Shown here in pieces: positions 1 through 8,290 of a stretch of 64,000 nucleotides of DNA. The notes below the pieces were generated by a model. The model saw only the letters and a program-made list of their open reading frames with translations, was not told the DNA's origin and made no database searches. Made by a program: the position numbers and the translations under genes. The stretch lies in contig JAGAIW010000138.1 of assembly GCA_017626305.1 (NCBI GenBank), positions 147,022 through 211,021 on the forward strand. Direction: 5' to 3'. The number at the start of each line of letters is the position of its first letter. The first letter of the stretch is position 1. The stretch comes from Clostridia bacterium (lineage in GTDB: Bacteria; Bacillota; Clostridia; Christensenellales; Borkfalkiaceae).

Positions 1-128
1 AAGTCGATAATGTGAATATCGTTTCTTGCCGCGAAGATATACTTCTTCATTTTGGGGTTCCATTTTCTCGTTTGGTGCCCGAAGTGTACGCCAGCTTCCA
101 AAAGCTGTTTCATAGTGATAACTGCCAT
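1..128 (-). CDS. rpsB: 30S ribosomal protein S2 (5' part only)
   Basis: The minus strand encodes 42 residues starting [20 protein letters not shown] and running into the left window edge, so only the N-terminus of S2 is present. The [14 protein letters not shown] block is the conserved S2 start. ATG is at 126-128 and a GGAGG site lies at 137-141, eight bases upstream, which fixes the start. S2 is a structural protein of the small ribosomal subunit. It has its own promoter (249-277) and a leader of about 115 nt, long enough for the autoregulatory structures common upstream of rpsB, although none is proven here. Confidence 0.96.
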   Translation of the reverse strand, partial: MAVITMKQLLEAGVHFGHQTRKWNPKMKKYIFAARNDIHIID

Positions 129-248
129 AATTCAAACCTCCGTTTTTACCTCCCCGCCTTGCGTTTGGCTCGCAATTACGTCCGCATTGAAAAGATTTTA
201 CGGACACGGATTGCGCACAATGAGCGAGTGTGAATTTTTAGCTATATT

Positions 249-277
249 ATTTTACCATATAAGACAAGCCTTGGCAA
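249..277 (-). promoter_or_regulatory. sigma-A type promoter for rpsB
   Basis: Read on the minus strand: -35 TTGCCA (272-277), 17-bp spacer, -10 TAAAAT (249-254). Correct spacing and position upstream of rpsB. Start of transcription expected near 242. Confidence 0.75.
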
Positions 278-364
278 GCTATTTTGCACGCTTTTGCCAA
301 AAAAATTTGCATTTTTTTATTTTCTTGCAAGCTTTTTAAAAACGCCATTGACGGGTATATGAAA

Positions 365-454
365 ACGTCATACTCAGCGTAGTGAAGTATCCCTTTATAC
401 GTAAGTCCGTACTCTCTTCCATGGGATTCTTCCCTACGGTCAGAATGACAGGTT
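365..454. repeat. dispersed GTCATTCTGA-type intergenic repeat
   Basis: Contains the words CCATGGGATTCTTC and CAGAATGAC plus a ccctttatacgta segment, all of which recur at 3491-3542, 11492-11681 and 17157-17306. It lies between the rpsB promoter and the terminator of the surface-protein gene and holds no reading frame. Confidence 0.8.
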
Positions 455-483
455 GGAGAGAAAAATATTAGAGTTCCTTTACA

Positions 484-521
484 AAAATACGTCGCCCAAA
501 GGACGAGCCTTTGGACGACGT
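484..521 (-). terminator. terminator of the surface-protein gene
   Basis: Arms 489-502 and 508-521 pair over 14 bp with a 5-nt loop. On the minus strand the stem is followed by ATTTTTG. It lies just after the stop at 549. Confidence 0.85.
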
Positions 522-548
522 TTGTGTCAGGTTTTACCTATTTCAGTT

Positions 549-3329
549 TTAGTTAACGGTAATGTGCGTCTTTACGCCGTTCGTCTTATCCCAAGGAGAA
601 ACGTATGCCATTTCGCCGTATGCAGGAGCTACGCAATCGGTAAGCGTTGCGTAGATACCGTCCGAGAACGTGCTACTATTGATTTCCACAGCACCTTGTG
701 AGTTGGTATTCGTCGTATTAAACGTGCAACGCGTAAACGTAACCGTTTGTTTGTTACCGCTCTCGCAATACAAATTCAAACCGCGGTCGTTATAGTTAAA
801 CGTACAATCGGTAAACGCAATATTCTTAGCGCCGTACGTCCAAACGCAATGTTCCGCGCCGTTCGCATCAAATTCACAATTTACAAATTCAACGCTGTCC
901 GCATACAAGAACTGCAAACCGATAATTTTACAGTTTTTATAAACGACCTTACCCGCATGTTGCAAGCCCTTATAAAGGCTTGTGCCAAATTTAACGGTTA
1001 CGCCGTCAAACGTCAAATCCGCGCCGTTGATATCGCCGTTTCCTAAGGGTTTTGTCGCCAAATCAACAACCGTGTCCTTCGTACCGCTGAACACCACTTT
1101 CGCATTATTCATACTACCCTTAGGCAAGGTCAATTCACCCGCAGGCAACGCGATTTCTTTTGCCCCGTCCGCATTTACGGTTGCATTAGCAAGAACGTCG
1201 TCCCATTTACTAATTTTAACACTAAACGAACCGTCCGCATTTTCAACGTACTGGTAACCGTCGGCAATCGCGCCGTCAAAGCCCGCCTTCATCCAATTGC
1301 TCAAACCGTCAAGGTCATAGAACGTACCACCGTAAATGTTTACGTTGTCGGGCGTATTGCAATACCAAGGACCGAAGTCGCCGTAAAGGAAGTATTCGTA
1401 CGTACCGCCGTATACGTTAATCATACCGTTGCCCGAACCGTAGAATACTTCACCGCTTTCACGTTTGTAATCTTCGCCTTTTTCAACCGTAGCGTCGTAA
1501 ATATTGATAACCGCATCACCGCTCGCCCAGAATGCGTGGCTGGTGATATTACCCTTATTGCCGGCAATCGCAAACGTACCGCCGTTTACGGTAACCGTAC
1601 CGCTGGTAGCCGATACTACGCCGTGCGAACCGGAAACGAACTCGCCACCGTTAATCGTCAACGTACCGCCAGCGTTTTGTACGGGATAAATGTTTGCGCT
1701 AACCGTCGTCGAAACGATACTTGCGTTTTCAAGCGTTAAGTTCCCGCTGTTTTTCAACGCTTTGCCACCTTCAAACTTCATGGTGTTGCCAGCCATGTCA
1801 ATGGTGATTTCCACGTCTTGGGGAATTTCAACGTCTTCCGTAATGATAGCGTCGCCGCCAAGTAAGAGCTCCGTTTCACCGCTTGCAATAGCGTTTTTAA
1901 TCGCTTCCGCGCTGCCTACGTATACGTTTTCGCCATCCGTAGCCGAAGTAACTACATTGTTTTCTACGACTGCGCTGCCTACGATTCTGCCTACAACGGG
2001 CGCAATATTCTTTTGTTCTTCATAAACGCCTTTTTCGTCAAACGCTTGATAGCCTTCTACGAAGGAAAGCGTTGCGCCGTCTACGGTGTTGCCCGTAACC
2101 TTTACCCAGTTATCCGCAACCGCCGCACCGACAAGACCGCCGACGTCGCGATAACCTGCAACCGTTACGTTCTTTGCTATGCAGCCTTTCACTTCACCAC
2201 GGGAAGTCCAACCTACGATACCGCCAACCTTATCGCCGTTCATGTTATTCAAAGGAACAGCCGTTACCGTTACGTTTTCTACCGTACAGTTTTCCAAGCT
2301 GCCCGAAAGCTTACCGACGATACCGCCCACCCAATGCGAGCCGTTAATCGTCGCGTCCTTCACCGTCAAGTTCTTTACCGTCAGCTTTTGGTTGCCCCCG
2401 TCCGCATAACCGAACAACCCTACGCTTTCGTTGCCCGTTACCGTGAAGTTGGAAACGGTATACCCGTTACCGTCGAATTCTCCAAGGAAAGGATTACTTT
2501 CCGTACCGATAGGCATAAAAGGAGCGCCGTTCAAATCGATATTCGCTGCAAGACGATACTTAGGCAATGCCTGCGTCGTGGAAAGTACGGATACCTTGTT
2601 GGGGTTCGCGTATTGCGCGGACAATCTCCAAAGGTCGGTTGCGCTTTGAATAAGCGTGTACCCTTGCGCGTCCACAACGTTGCCGTCGTTGACGTCCGCG
2701 TTACCTTGGATAGCTTCTACATAATAAACGAGCTTTGCCGTCTTATTCTGGTATTCGTTACCTGCGTCTTTGGGGAGCGTAATCGTTACCAAAATTTTTC
2801 TTTCTACGTCCGACGTATTTTCGGGGAGTTGCGCCCAGTCAGCAACCGCCGCGCCGATAAACGTTTCCTTTTCCGCCTTTTCCGCTTCCGTGGTCGTTAC
2901 GTCCGCAAACGTGATTTCCAAACCCTTCAAAAGACCCGTGTCTTCCGTAGGCAATACCACCGTTCTGTACATAGCGTTTACGTTACTCTTGTTATCAAGG
3001 TCAATGGTAAACTGTACTTGGTCGCCGGGGGTCATGAGTTCCAAGTTCACGCTGTTTTCGGTGAAGGTTGCGCCGCCGCCGTTTTCAAACGCGGAGAAAA
3101 TCGTCGTGCCCGTCGTTACGGGAGTAGCCGACCATTCACCCCAACCCACGCGGGATTTGGTAAGTACGTTGTCCGCTACGGTCGCTTTGATTTCTACCGT
3201 ACCTGCTTGCACGCCTACGTTTACTTGCGTTTCCGAAGTAAATAACGCGTACGTACCGCCAACCATCAAGCTTGCGCTCATGGCAATAGTAGCAAACGAC
3301 GTAAGCAAAAGTTTCGTCTTCTTTGTCAT
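549..3329 (-). CDS. large SipW-dependent surface protein with TasA-like N-terminus, GLUG-type repeats and beta-helix
   Basis: 926 aa. Residues 1-30 form a SipW-type signal with the hallmark GGTYALFTSET. A TasA/camelysin-like beta domain follows (about 30-220), then GLUG-like repeats (VGGIVGKLSG, VGGIVGWTSR, VGGLVGAA; about 240-450), then repeats such as TVTVNGGTF that suggest a right-handed beta-helix. The start at 3329 is chosen because AAAGGAG (3339-3345) precedes it; an upstream in-frame TTG at 3350 overlaps that site. It is paralogous to the gene at 38873-41797 over the first 400 or so residues. It stands alone, about 33 kb from the signal peptidase gene likely to process it. Predicted to be secreted and to assemble at the surface; function inferred. 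Confidence 0.88.
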   Translation of the reverse strand: MTKKTKLLLTSFATIAMSASLMVGGTYALFTSETQVNVGVQAGTVEIKATVADNVLTKSRVGWGEWSATPVTTGTTIFSAFENGGGATFTENSVNLELMTPGDQVQFTIDLDNKSNVNAMYRTVVLPTEDTGLLKGLEITFADVTTTEAEKAEKETFIGAAVADWAQLPENTSDVERKILVTITLPKDAGNEYQNKTAKLVYYVEAIQGNADVNDGNVVDAQGYTLIQSATDLWRLSAQYANPNKVSVLSTTQALPKYRLAANIDLNGAPFMPIGTESNPFLGEFDGNGYTVSNFTVTGNESVGLFGYADGGNQKLTVKNLTVKDATINGSHWVGGIVGKLSGSLENCTVENVTVTAVPLNNMNGDKVGGIVGWTSRGEVKGCIAKNVTVAGYRDVGGLVGAAVADNWVKVTGNTVDGATLSFVEGYQAFDEKGVYEEQKNIAPVVGRIVGSAVVENNVVTSATDGENVYVGSAEAIKNAIASGETELLLGGDAIITEDVEIPQDVEITIDMAGNTMKFEGGKALKNSGNLTLENASIVSTTVSANIYPVQNAGGTLTINGGEFVSGSHGVVSATSGTVTVNGGTFAIAGNKGNITSHAFWASGDAVINIYDATVEKGEDYKRESGEVFYGSGNGMINVYGGTYEYFLYGDFGPWYCNTPDNVNIYGGTFYDLDGLSNWMKAGFDGAIADGYQYVENADGSFSVKISKWDDVLANATVNADGAKEIALPAGELTLPKGSMNNAKVVFSGTKDTVVDLATKPLGNGDINGADLTFDGVTVKFGTSLYKGLQHAGKVVYKNCKIIGLQFLYADSVEFVNCEFDANGAEHCVWTYGAKNIAFTDCTFNYNDRGLNLYCESGNKQTVTFTRCTFNTTNTNSQGAVEINSSTFSDGIYATLTDCVAPAYGEMAYVSPWDKTNGVKTHITVN

Positions 3330-3373
3330 TTCTTTATTCTCCTTTGACAAAAATTTTTTTTCTATGTAAGTAC

Positions 3374-3396
3374 ATGCTATACGTGCAGTATAGCAT
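3374..3396 (-). promoter_or_regulatory. perfect 9-bp inverted repeat at the 5' end of the surface-protein mRNA
   Basis: Arms ATGCTATAC (3374-3382) and GTATAGCAT (3388-3396) with a 5-nt loop. It begins about 12 nt past the -10 box, so it is either an RNA 5' stem-loop or an operator. Confidence 0.65.
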
Positions 3397-3407
3397 TATA
3401 CGTATAT

Positions 3408-3438
3408 ATTATAGCACCCCCCCCACTGCGTTTGTCAA
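3408..3438 (-). promoter_or_regulatory. promoter of the surface-protein gene
   Basis: Perfect -35 TTGACA (3433-3438) and perfect -10 TATAAT (3408-3413) on the minus strand with an unusually long 19-bp spacer containing eight G residues in a row. A non-optimal spacer could make the promoter activator-dependent. Confidence 0.8.
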
Positions 3439-3490
3439 GTACTTTCACATATTTTTTTTGAATTTCACGGTTGAAATTTTTTGGCGCGGT

Positions 3491-3542
3491 TTCTTCCATG
3501 GGATTCTTCCCTTCACTACGTTTCGTTCAGAATGACGGGTTA
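3491..3542. repeat. dispersed GTCATTCTGA-type intergenic repeat
   Basis: Holds TTCTTCCATGGGATTCTTCC and CAGAATGACGGGTTA, matching the copies at 365, 11492 and 17157. Confidence 0.8.
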
Positions 3543-3550
3543 GTCAAAAG

Positions 3551-3583
3551 AAAAATCCCCCGTGCGCAATAGCCGCACGGGGG
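3551..3583 (-). terminator. terminator of the ruvX-DUF1292 gene
   Basis: CCCCCGTGCG (3557-3566) pairs with CGCACGGGGG (3574-3583), loop 7 nt. On the minus strand it is followed by ATTTTTCTTTT. Confidence 0.88.
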
Positions 3584-3597
3584 CGAAAAAACGTTTT

Positions 3598-4356
3598 TTA
3601 TTGTTCTAATTGCATGGCTTCGTCAGCGTCTTCAAAGTCTTCGTACTGATTGCAAAATTCCGCGAAAACTTCGTCTAACAGCTGTTCGTCTTCCAAAGGA
3701 TAGAGCATTTCGTTTTCTTCATCCAAGGTAAGAATAACCACTTCGTCTTGTTCTTCTTCCGTTTCGGGCTCTGCTTTTTGGAAAAAGCAATAGGTCGTTC
3801 CTTTATACGGCATAGTGCCGATATGCAGGAATTTTTCGGGCTTACCTTCGTCGTCCACAAGTTCGATAATGCGTTCTTCTTCCGATTCTTCCAAAAGTTC
3901 TTCGTTGTTCATAATTTTCTCCTTTTTGCGTTTTTGATTTTCTCTTTGCAAATAGCTTTCCAAAATATACGACGCGGCGATAGAATCCACCGTCTTTTTA
4001 CGATTGCCCTGCTTGACCCCGCCCATCATTTGCGTTTCCTTTGCCTGCAACGTGGTAAAGCGTTCGTCTTCTTCCACGACGGGCAAGCCCGTCATGCTTT
4101 GCAACGCTTGGATAAACCGCTTGGTTTTTTCCGTTTGCTCGCTTGCCGTACCGTCGGCGTGGACGGGCATACCGCACACGATAACGCCTACGCCTTTTTC
4201 CTGCGCAATTTTCGCAATCGCCGCAACGTCCGCTTGAAAATTATGCGTACGAAAATACGTTTCACAGGGCATAGCGTATTCGTTAAACGGATCGGAAACG
4301 GCTACGCCTATTCGTTTGTCGCCTATATCGAAAGCAATCGCTCTTTTTTGTACCAT
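3598..4356 (-). CDS. RuvX/YqgF-family resolvase fused to a DUF1292 (YrzB-like) domain
   Basis: 252 aa from ATG 4356. Residues about 1-145 are RuvX/YqgF (RNase H fold): FDIGDKRIGVAVSD, GMPVHADGTASEQ, DERFTTLQAKE and DSIAASYILESYL carry the family's acidic residues. This family acts on Holliday junctions or in pre-16S rRNA maturation. The last 104 residues form an acidic DUF1292 protein (MNNEELLEES onward). These are normally two adjacent genes; here no stop separates them. An AAGGAG site and ATG inside the frame (3910-3924) could still make DUF1292 separately. The promoter -10 lies only 6 nt before ATG 4356, suggesting a leaderless start. An in-frame TTG at 4374 preceded by AAGGGA is the alternative. 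Confidence 0.88.
   Translation of the reverse strand: MVQKRAIAFDIGDKRIGVAVSDPFNEYAMPCETYFRTHNFQADVAAIAKIAQEKGVGVIVCGMPVHADGTASEQTEKTKRFIQALQSMTGLPVVEEDERFTTLQAKETQMMGGVKQGNRKKTVDSIAASYILESYLQRENQKRKKEKIMNNEELLEESEEERIIELVDDEGKPEKFLHIGTMPYKGTTYCFFQKAEPETEEEQDEVVILTLDEENEMLYPLEDEQLLDEVFAEFCNQYEDFEDADEAMQLEQ
3910..3924 (-). promoter_or_regulatory. internal ribosome binding site and start for DUF1292
   Basis: AAGGAG (3919-3924), 6-nt spacer, ATG (3910-3912), all in frame inside the ruvX-DUF1292 reading frame. It would yield a 104-aa DUF1292 protein from the same mRNA. Confidence 0.65.
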
Positions 4357-4362
4357 GCTATT

Positions 4363-4391
4363 ATTATACCACAAGTTTTCCCTTCCGTCTA
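4363..4391 (-). promoter_or_regulatory. promoter of ruvX-DUF1292, leaderless type
   Basis: Extended -10 TGG-TATAAT (4363-4368), 17-bp spacer, weak -35 TAGACG (4386-4391). The expected start of transcription falls on or next to the ATG at 4356. Confidence 0.65.
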
Positions 4392-4500
4392 TTGTTTATG
4401 CGAAAAAAGCAAAAATATTTTTTCACTTCAAGCATAAAAACGCCTTCCCCTTGTCATACTGACAGTACACGGGAGTATTCCCGAACAAAAGGAGTTTTCT

Positions 4501-4707
4501 ATGGAAAAATTTGCAATCGGCGTACTCGTATGCGGCGCGGTGGGCGCGTTGCTTATCGCCAACAATTACCGAATGCGGCAGCTCGTCCAAAAGGGACAGG
4601 AAGAAATACAAAACAAACTCAACCAAATGATGGACGAAAAGCTGTGCGCTATGAAACACGGCGCGGCTACGCCGCAGTATTATCCCAAAGACGAAGAAAC
4701 AGAATAA
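4501..4707 (+). CDS. small single-pass membrane protein, unknown
   Basis: 68 aa with an AAAGGAG ribosome binding site. Residues 4-20 (FAIGVLVCGAVGALLIA) form a membrane helix at the N-terminus, followed by a short charged, possibly helical tail (QLVQKGQEEIQNKLNQMMDE) that would face the cytoplasm. Family not recognised. It is a single gene ended by the hairpin at 4724-4750. A weak promoter (TTGTCA-N17-AGTATT) lies upstream. Confidence 0.7.
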   Translation: MEKFAIGVLVCGAVGALLIANNYRMRQLVQKGQEEIQNKLNQMMDEKLCAMKHGAATPQYYPKDEETE

Positions 4708-4723
4708 GTTCCTTCGCAAAAGC

Positions 4724-4750
4724 AATCCCGAACCGCCACGGTTCGGGATT
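4724..4750. terminator. bidirectional terminator
   Basis: AATCCCGAACCG (4724-4735) pairs perfectly with 4739-4750, loop CCA. It sits between two convergent genes; the plus side is followed by GTTTCCGTTT. Confidence 0.75.
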
Positions 4751-4758
4751 GTTTCCGT

Positions 4759-5403
4759 TTACTTTTGCAGGCGTTTATTCTCCGCTTTCAAACGTTCGTT
4801 TTCCAAACGCAAACGCTCGTTTTCCGATTTCAAGGCTTGGGCTAATCTATCGTACAAGGCGTTGATTTCGTTTTCCAAGCGCCGCTGCAAAAAATCCCTA
4901 TCGGGCAGCGTTTTTTGCTTGTTTTTAACGCCGTTCATGCGTTGGCGCAAGCTTTCCGCTTCTTCCTTTAAACCCATCTCTTCGGCAAGCGCAGCAATAC
5001 GCGACGGTTCTTTTTTCAAGGTATTACGGTATTTGTTTTGCAAGCGCAACATTAGCTTATCGTCCCCGCCCGAAAGATTGTAAATCGCACGGCGAACGGA
5101 CATACCCTTGCTCTTTTCCGCTAAAATACTGCGCAAGGTTTCGTCCGTTTCTTCTTTGGAAAATTCACGGATTTTTTCTACGCTAAGCGCCGAGCCGTCC
5201 AAAAGACGAGTGATACGTTCGTCCTTTTTTTCGTTTTTCATCAGCGCGTAATAATAATTGCGCACGCTGCCTTTCGCCCTGCCGCGCTGCGTACCGTAGC
5301 TTTCAAACAGGTAAGTAAGCGTTTTACCGCGGCGCTTGCCTTCCTTGATATAATCCACCAAACTTTTCGCTTCTTCTTCCGTGTAGCCGTTAATCTTATT
5401 CAT
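4759..5403 (-). CDS. Myb/SANT-like helical protein with C-terminal leucine zipper, putative DNA-binding regulator
   Basis: 214 aa from ATG 5403, chosen for the AAAGGAG site just upstream. Residues 5-55 (YTEEEAKSLVDYIKEGKRRG ... GRAKGSVRNYYYAL) resemble a Myb-like three-helix domain with a basic GSVRNYY helix. The last 50 residues have leucine heptads (LENEINALYDRLAQAL, LRLENERLKAENKRL), a parallel coiled coil expected to dimerise. The layout resembles a basic-zipper factor. The gene is divergent from the unknown gene at 5497, which it might control. Exact family not recognised; DNA binding is inferred. Confidence 0.6.
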   Translation of the reverse strand: MNKINGYTEEEAKSLVDYIKEGKRRGKTLTYLFESYGTQRGRAKGSVRNYYYALMKNEKKDERITRLLDGSALSVEKIREFSKEETDETLRSILAEKSKGMSVRRAIYNLSGGDDKLMLRLQNKYRNTLKKEPSRIAALAEEMGLKEEAESLRQRMNGVKNKQKTLPDRDFLQRRLENEINALYDRLAQALKSENERLRLENERLKAENKRLQK

Positions 5404-5496
5404 AAACGTTCTCCTTTTTTCTTGGTCTGCACGGTGATTATTTACGCATTTTATCCTTTTTATACATTTATTTTTTACAAAAGAATACAATAGAGT

Positions 5497-6402
5497 ATGA
5501 AAATTTATTTTTTATCTTCCATACCCTGTATCTTGACCGTCAACGGCGCGTATTTCGGCGTTACCGACGGGTTTTCCCGCTTTGCCGAAGTTTGCCTTTC
5601 CGACAGACTTTTTATTCAATTTACGCCCGAAAACGCGCAACCGATTGCCTTTTTCCTTGACGAAAATATCCGTTTTACACCCCCTAGCGGGTGCGCGGTT
5701 TACCGTATGCCCGACGCGATAGCCATCTACGCCCAAGCGTTTACGCCCACCGATTTAAGCCTACGCCCTATCGCTCAATGCAAAGGCAAAAACGCCACCG
5801 CTACGCTCTATCAACAGGGGCTTGTGTATTTGTCCATTTCTCACGAAAACGGAACGTTTATTTCGCCCATAGACTTCGCGTTTGAACGCGCAACGCTCCA
5901 CGAAGAACGCGGATTGTTTTTTCTTGCTACCGTCGATAGATTAGCCGTTTATAACCAAAATGCCGAACGGCTGTTTGACGAACGGGTGCGAGAATACCGC
6001 ACGGACGGGGACAGATTATACGCCACCTTGCGTCTTTTAGACAGCTTGGGACGGACGGCAGAAGGAGTCTGGCGTATGTCTGACGACGGATTTGAACGGG
6101 AGAGCTATACCTTAAAGCAGGCGACGGCGGACGGTGGTTTGCCAAGCGGCTTGCTAACCTACGCCTTTTTAGAAAGCGTGTTGCTCGGCGGGGATTTTCT
6201 CCCCTTTCTCGACGAAGAGCTTATCCAAAAAGCCCAACGATTACGCGAATATTTAGGGAATTTTATCGCCGTTACGCCGACGAATACGCCTGACGTTTGC
6301 GCGTTGATTTTTCCAAAAGGTGAACGGCTTTTCGACGTTAAATACCTAAAAACGACCCTAAACGGAGATAAAATCGTCGATTTGGCGTATATACTTCCAT
6401 AA
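5497..6402 (+). CDS. hypothetical protein, 301 aa
   Basis: Soluble-looking protein with no signal peptide beyond a moderately hydrophobic start (MKIYFLSSIPCILTVNGAYF) and no recognised domain. The first half is rich in short hydrophobic beta-type segments; the end (about 210-301) looks helical. No Shine-Dalgarno precedes ATG 5497, and a TACAAT box ends only 5 nt upstream, so it may be a leaderless mRNA, although the -35 is weak. It is divergent from the Myb-like gene. No function can be assigned. Confidence 0.65.
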   Translation: MKIYFLSSIPCILTVNGAYFGVTDGFSRFAEVCLSDRLFIQFTPENAQPIAFFLDENIRFTPPSGCAVYRMPDAIAIYAQAFTPTDLSLRPIAQCKGKNATATLYQQGLVYLSISHENGTFISPIDFAFERATLHEERGLFFLATVDRLAVYNQNAERLFDERVREYRTDGDRLYATLRLLDSLGRTAEGVWRMSDDGFERESYTLKQATADGGLPSGLLTYAFLESVLLGGDFLPFLDEELIQKAQRLREYLGNFIAVTPTNTPDVCALIFPKGERLFDVKYLKTTLNGDKIVDLAYILP

Positions 6403-6441
6403 TCTACCGTCGATTTTTTACATAACCCCCCTATGCTTTAC

Positions 6442-6470
6442 TTGACAAACGGTTTATTTTCGTATACAAT
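6442..6470 (+). promoter_or_regulatory. promoter of the 76-aa gene
   Basis: -35 TTGACA (6442-6447), 17-bp spacer, -10 TACAAT (6465-6470). Confidence 0.88.
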
Positions 6471-6505
6471 GATATCGCAAATATGAAAAAATGAGGTATA
6501 TCACT

Positions 6506-6736
6506 ATGCAAAAAACCATCTGTAAAAAAGTGTACGACACGCAAACGTCGACGCTTATCAAAAAAGTAACGTGGGGCGAATACGGCAATCCCGCCGGATA
6601 TGAAGAAAGCCTGTACCAAACGGAAACGGGCAACTACTTCCTGTACACCAACGGCGGCGCGGAAAGCAAATACACCAAAGAAGACATCACGAGAATGGGC
6701 GCTGAAAAAGCAAAAGCTTGGCTTGCCAACCACTAA
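6506..6736 (+). CDS. small hypothetical protein, 76 aa
   Basis: Starts MQKTICKKVYDTQTSTLIKK. ATG 6506 is preferred over in-frame ATG 6491 because ATGAGG just upstream can act as the ribosome binding site. The protein is polar, has no membrane segment, and is rich in Tyr, Thr and Gly with a helical C-terminus (EDITRMGAEKAKAWLANH). It has a strong promoter and a strong terminator, so it is probably well expressed. No family recognised. Confidence 0.75.
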   Translation: MQKTICKKVYDTQTSTLIKKVTWGEYGNPAGYEESLYQTETGNYFLYTNGGAESKYTKEDITRMGAEKAKAWLANH

Positions 6737-6751
6737 TTTTTTTGAACGAAA

Positions 6752-6790
6752 AAACCGCTTGGACTTTTGGTCCAAGCGGTTTATTTTTTT
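6752..6790. terminator. strong bidirectional terminator
   Basis: 13-bp stem (6752-6764 with 6770-6782), 5-nt loop, followed by ATTTTTTT on plus and TTTTTTCG on minus. It serves two convergent genes. Confidence 0.92.
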
Positions 6791-6795
6791 AATGA

Positions 6796-7665
6796 TTAGT
6801 ATTTGGTTACTTTAATCGATTTTACAACGATAGGCGCTTTGGGTACTTCGTATATCTGCGTCATTTCGTCGTTGGCGGTGAACACGTCGTCCGTATTGAT
6901 ATCCATAACCATTTCTTCGGTAAAGTCGTCCGTTTCGTCGCCGTACGTTTTTTCGATATAATCGTTAATCGCTTCCTGTAAATCTTCCAACGTTTCTTTG
7001 CCTTCGTCGGTGGGCGTAGCAAACGTGCAGTAGTTGCTATTCGTCGTGCTAATCGTTTTGAAGGAAATGAAGAACTGCGACGTCGCGCTGTTGTATTCGT
7101 ATTCCGAATAACGCAACCATTCGTTGGAGTTTACGGGCTGGATATCGATAGGTTGATTTGCTTTCTCCCCTTTGTCCGTATAATACATAGTCAAAGACCC
7201 AAACGTTTCGCTAAGCAGTTTTCCGTTTTCTACGGAGAAGTAGTTATCGGAAAATTCACCGTAAAGGGTATACAGCGCCGTACCGTTAGCGTCGGGTTTA
7301 CCGTTCCATACGGTGGTGGGGAAGTTTTCATACGTTTTTACGATATCGTAATACTTTTGATAATCCAGCGCGCCCGTATCCGTCAACTTATACGCGCCCG
7401 TATACATACGGTTGGACGCATAGTCGTGAATACACATACCGTCATAATACTTATTTTCCGCAAGCGCCAAGAAGTGCGCCGTCGTAGAAGGAGCAATTTT
7501 TCTATACAATACGTAGTCTACGGTATACGTTTTATTGTTAAACGTCAGCTCCATTTCAATTTCAGGACGGTCGGATTCGCAACCGCTGAACATGGCAACG
7601 GACGTTGCGCAAGCCAAAGCCGCCATCGTTAAATGAAGTATCTTTTTCGTCGTCTTTTTCTGCAT
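6796..7665 (-). CDS. cyclophilin-like peptidyl-prolyl isomerase lipoprotein
   Basis: 289 aa. Signal peptide with lipobox FSGC (residues about 25-28), so lipid-anchored outside the membrane. After the signal, MELTFNNKTYTVDYVLYRKI then APSTTAHFLALAENKYYDGM match the cyclophilin start. The fold is interrupted by long insertions and ends with a C-terminal acidic segment (YGDETDDFTEEMVMD). The active-site Arg motif FHR of cyclophilins is replaced by IHDYASNRM, so isomerase activity is uncertain. Start ATG 7665 has GGAG at the right distance; ATG 7671 is too close. Confidence 0.72.
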   Translation of the reverse strand: MQKKTTKKILHLTMAALACATSVAMFSGCESDRPEIEMELTFNNKTYTVDYVLYRKIAPSTTAHFLALAENKYYDGMCIHDYASNRMYTGAYKLTDTGALDYQKYYDIVKTYENFPTTVWNGKPDANGTALYTLYGEFSDNYFSVENGKLLSETFGSLTMYYTDKGEKANQPIDIQPVNSNEWLRYSEYEYNSATSQFFISFKTISTTNSNYCTFATPTDEGKETLEDLQEAINDYIEKTYGDETDDFTEEMVMDINTDDVFTANDEMTQIYEVPKAPIVVKSIKVTKY

Positions 7666-7816
7666 AATCATATCTCCATAGGACGGCAGTATACCGCCCG
7701 CATTTTCACATATCTATTTTAGCCTTTATTTACAATTCCGTCAAGCGGTTTTGGGATATTTTTACCAAATTTTATCTCTTTTACACAAAAGCCGAGCATT
7801 TTTCCGTATAAACGAT

Positions 7817-7842
7817 AAAAAGACGGCTGAAAATCAGCCGTC
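7817..7842 (-). terminator. terminator of the rplJ-rplL operon
   Basis: GACGGCTGA (7822-7830) pairs with TCAGCCGTC (7834-7842); on minus it is followed by TTTTT. Confidence 0.9.
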
Positions 7843-7863
7843 CTTTTCGTCGGTAAATAAAGC

Positions 7864-8238
7864 TTATTTAAGTTCAGCGGTAGCGCCGTTTTCTTTAAGC
7901 TTAGCAACCAAAGCTTCTGCGTCTGCTTTGGGAGCGTTTTCTTTGATAACGCCCATAGCTTCAACAGCTTTCTTCGCGTCTGCAAGACCAAGACCCGTAG
8001 CTTCACGAACAACTTTGATGATCGCGATTTTGTTAGGCCCGATATCTTTAAGAACAACGTCGAATTCGGTCTTTTCTTCCGCTGCGGGAGCTGCTTCTGC
8101 CGCTGCGCCTGCAACAGCGCCTGCTGCTACGGGAGCTGCTGCGCTTACGCCGAATTCAGCTTCCAATGCTTTAACAAGTTCGTTCAATTCAAGAACGGTC
8201 ATAGATTTTACTTCTTCAATAAGTTTTTGTACGTCCAT
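7864..8238 (-). CDS. rplL: 50S ribosomal protein L7/L12
   Basis: 124 aa, normal length. N-terminal dimerisation domain ([20 protein letters not shown]), Ala/Gly-rich hinge (about 32-55) and C-terminal factor-binding domain with [12 protein letters not shown]. It forms the ribosome stalk that recruits translation GTPases. AAAAGGAG upstream of the ATG; it lies 52 nt after rplJ in the same transcript. Confidence 0.98.
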   Translation of the reverse strand: MDVQKLIEEVKSMTVLELNELVKALEAEFGVSAAAPVAAGAVAGAAAEAAPAAEEKTEFDVVLKDIGPNKIAIIKVVREATGLGLADAKKAVEAMGVIKENAPKADAEALVAKLKENGATAELK

Positions 8239-8290
8239 AGTAATTTTAATCTCCTTTTTTAATTTAATGAATGTGATTTTTAATTAGTAA

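Noticed and set aside
2013..3245. A 410-codon open frame on the plus strand
   Set aside because: It is antisense to the surface-protein gene, which has a signal peptide, domain repeats, promoter and ribosome site. The frame is open only because of that gene's codon bias.
7719..8114. A 131-codon frame overlapping rplL
   Set aside because: Same strand but a different frame from rplL, running through the operon terminator.
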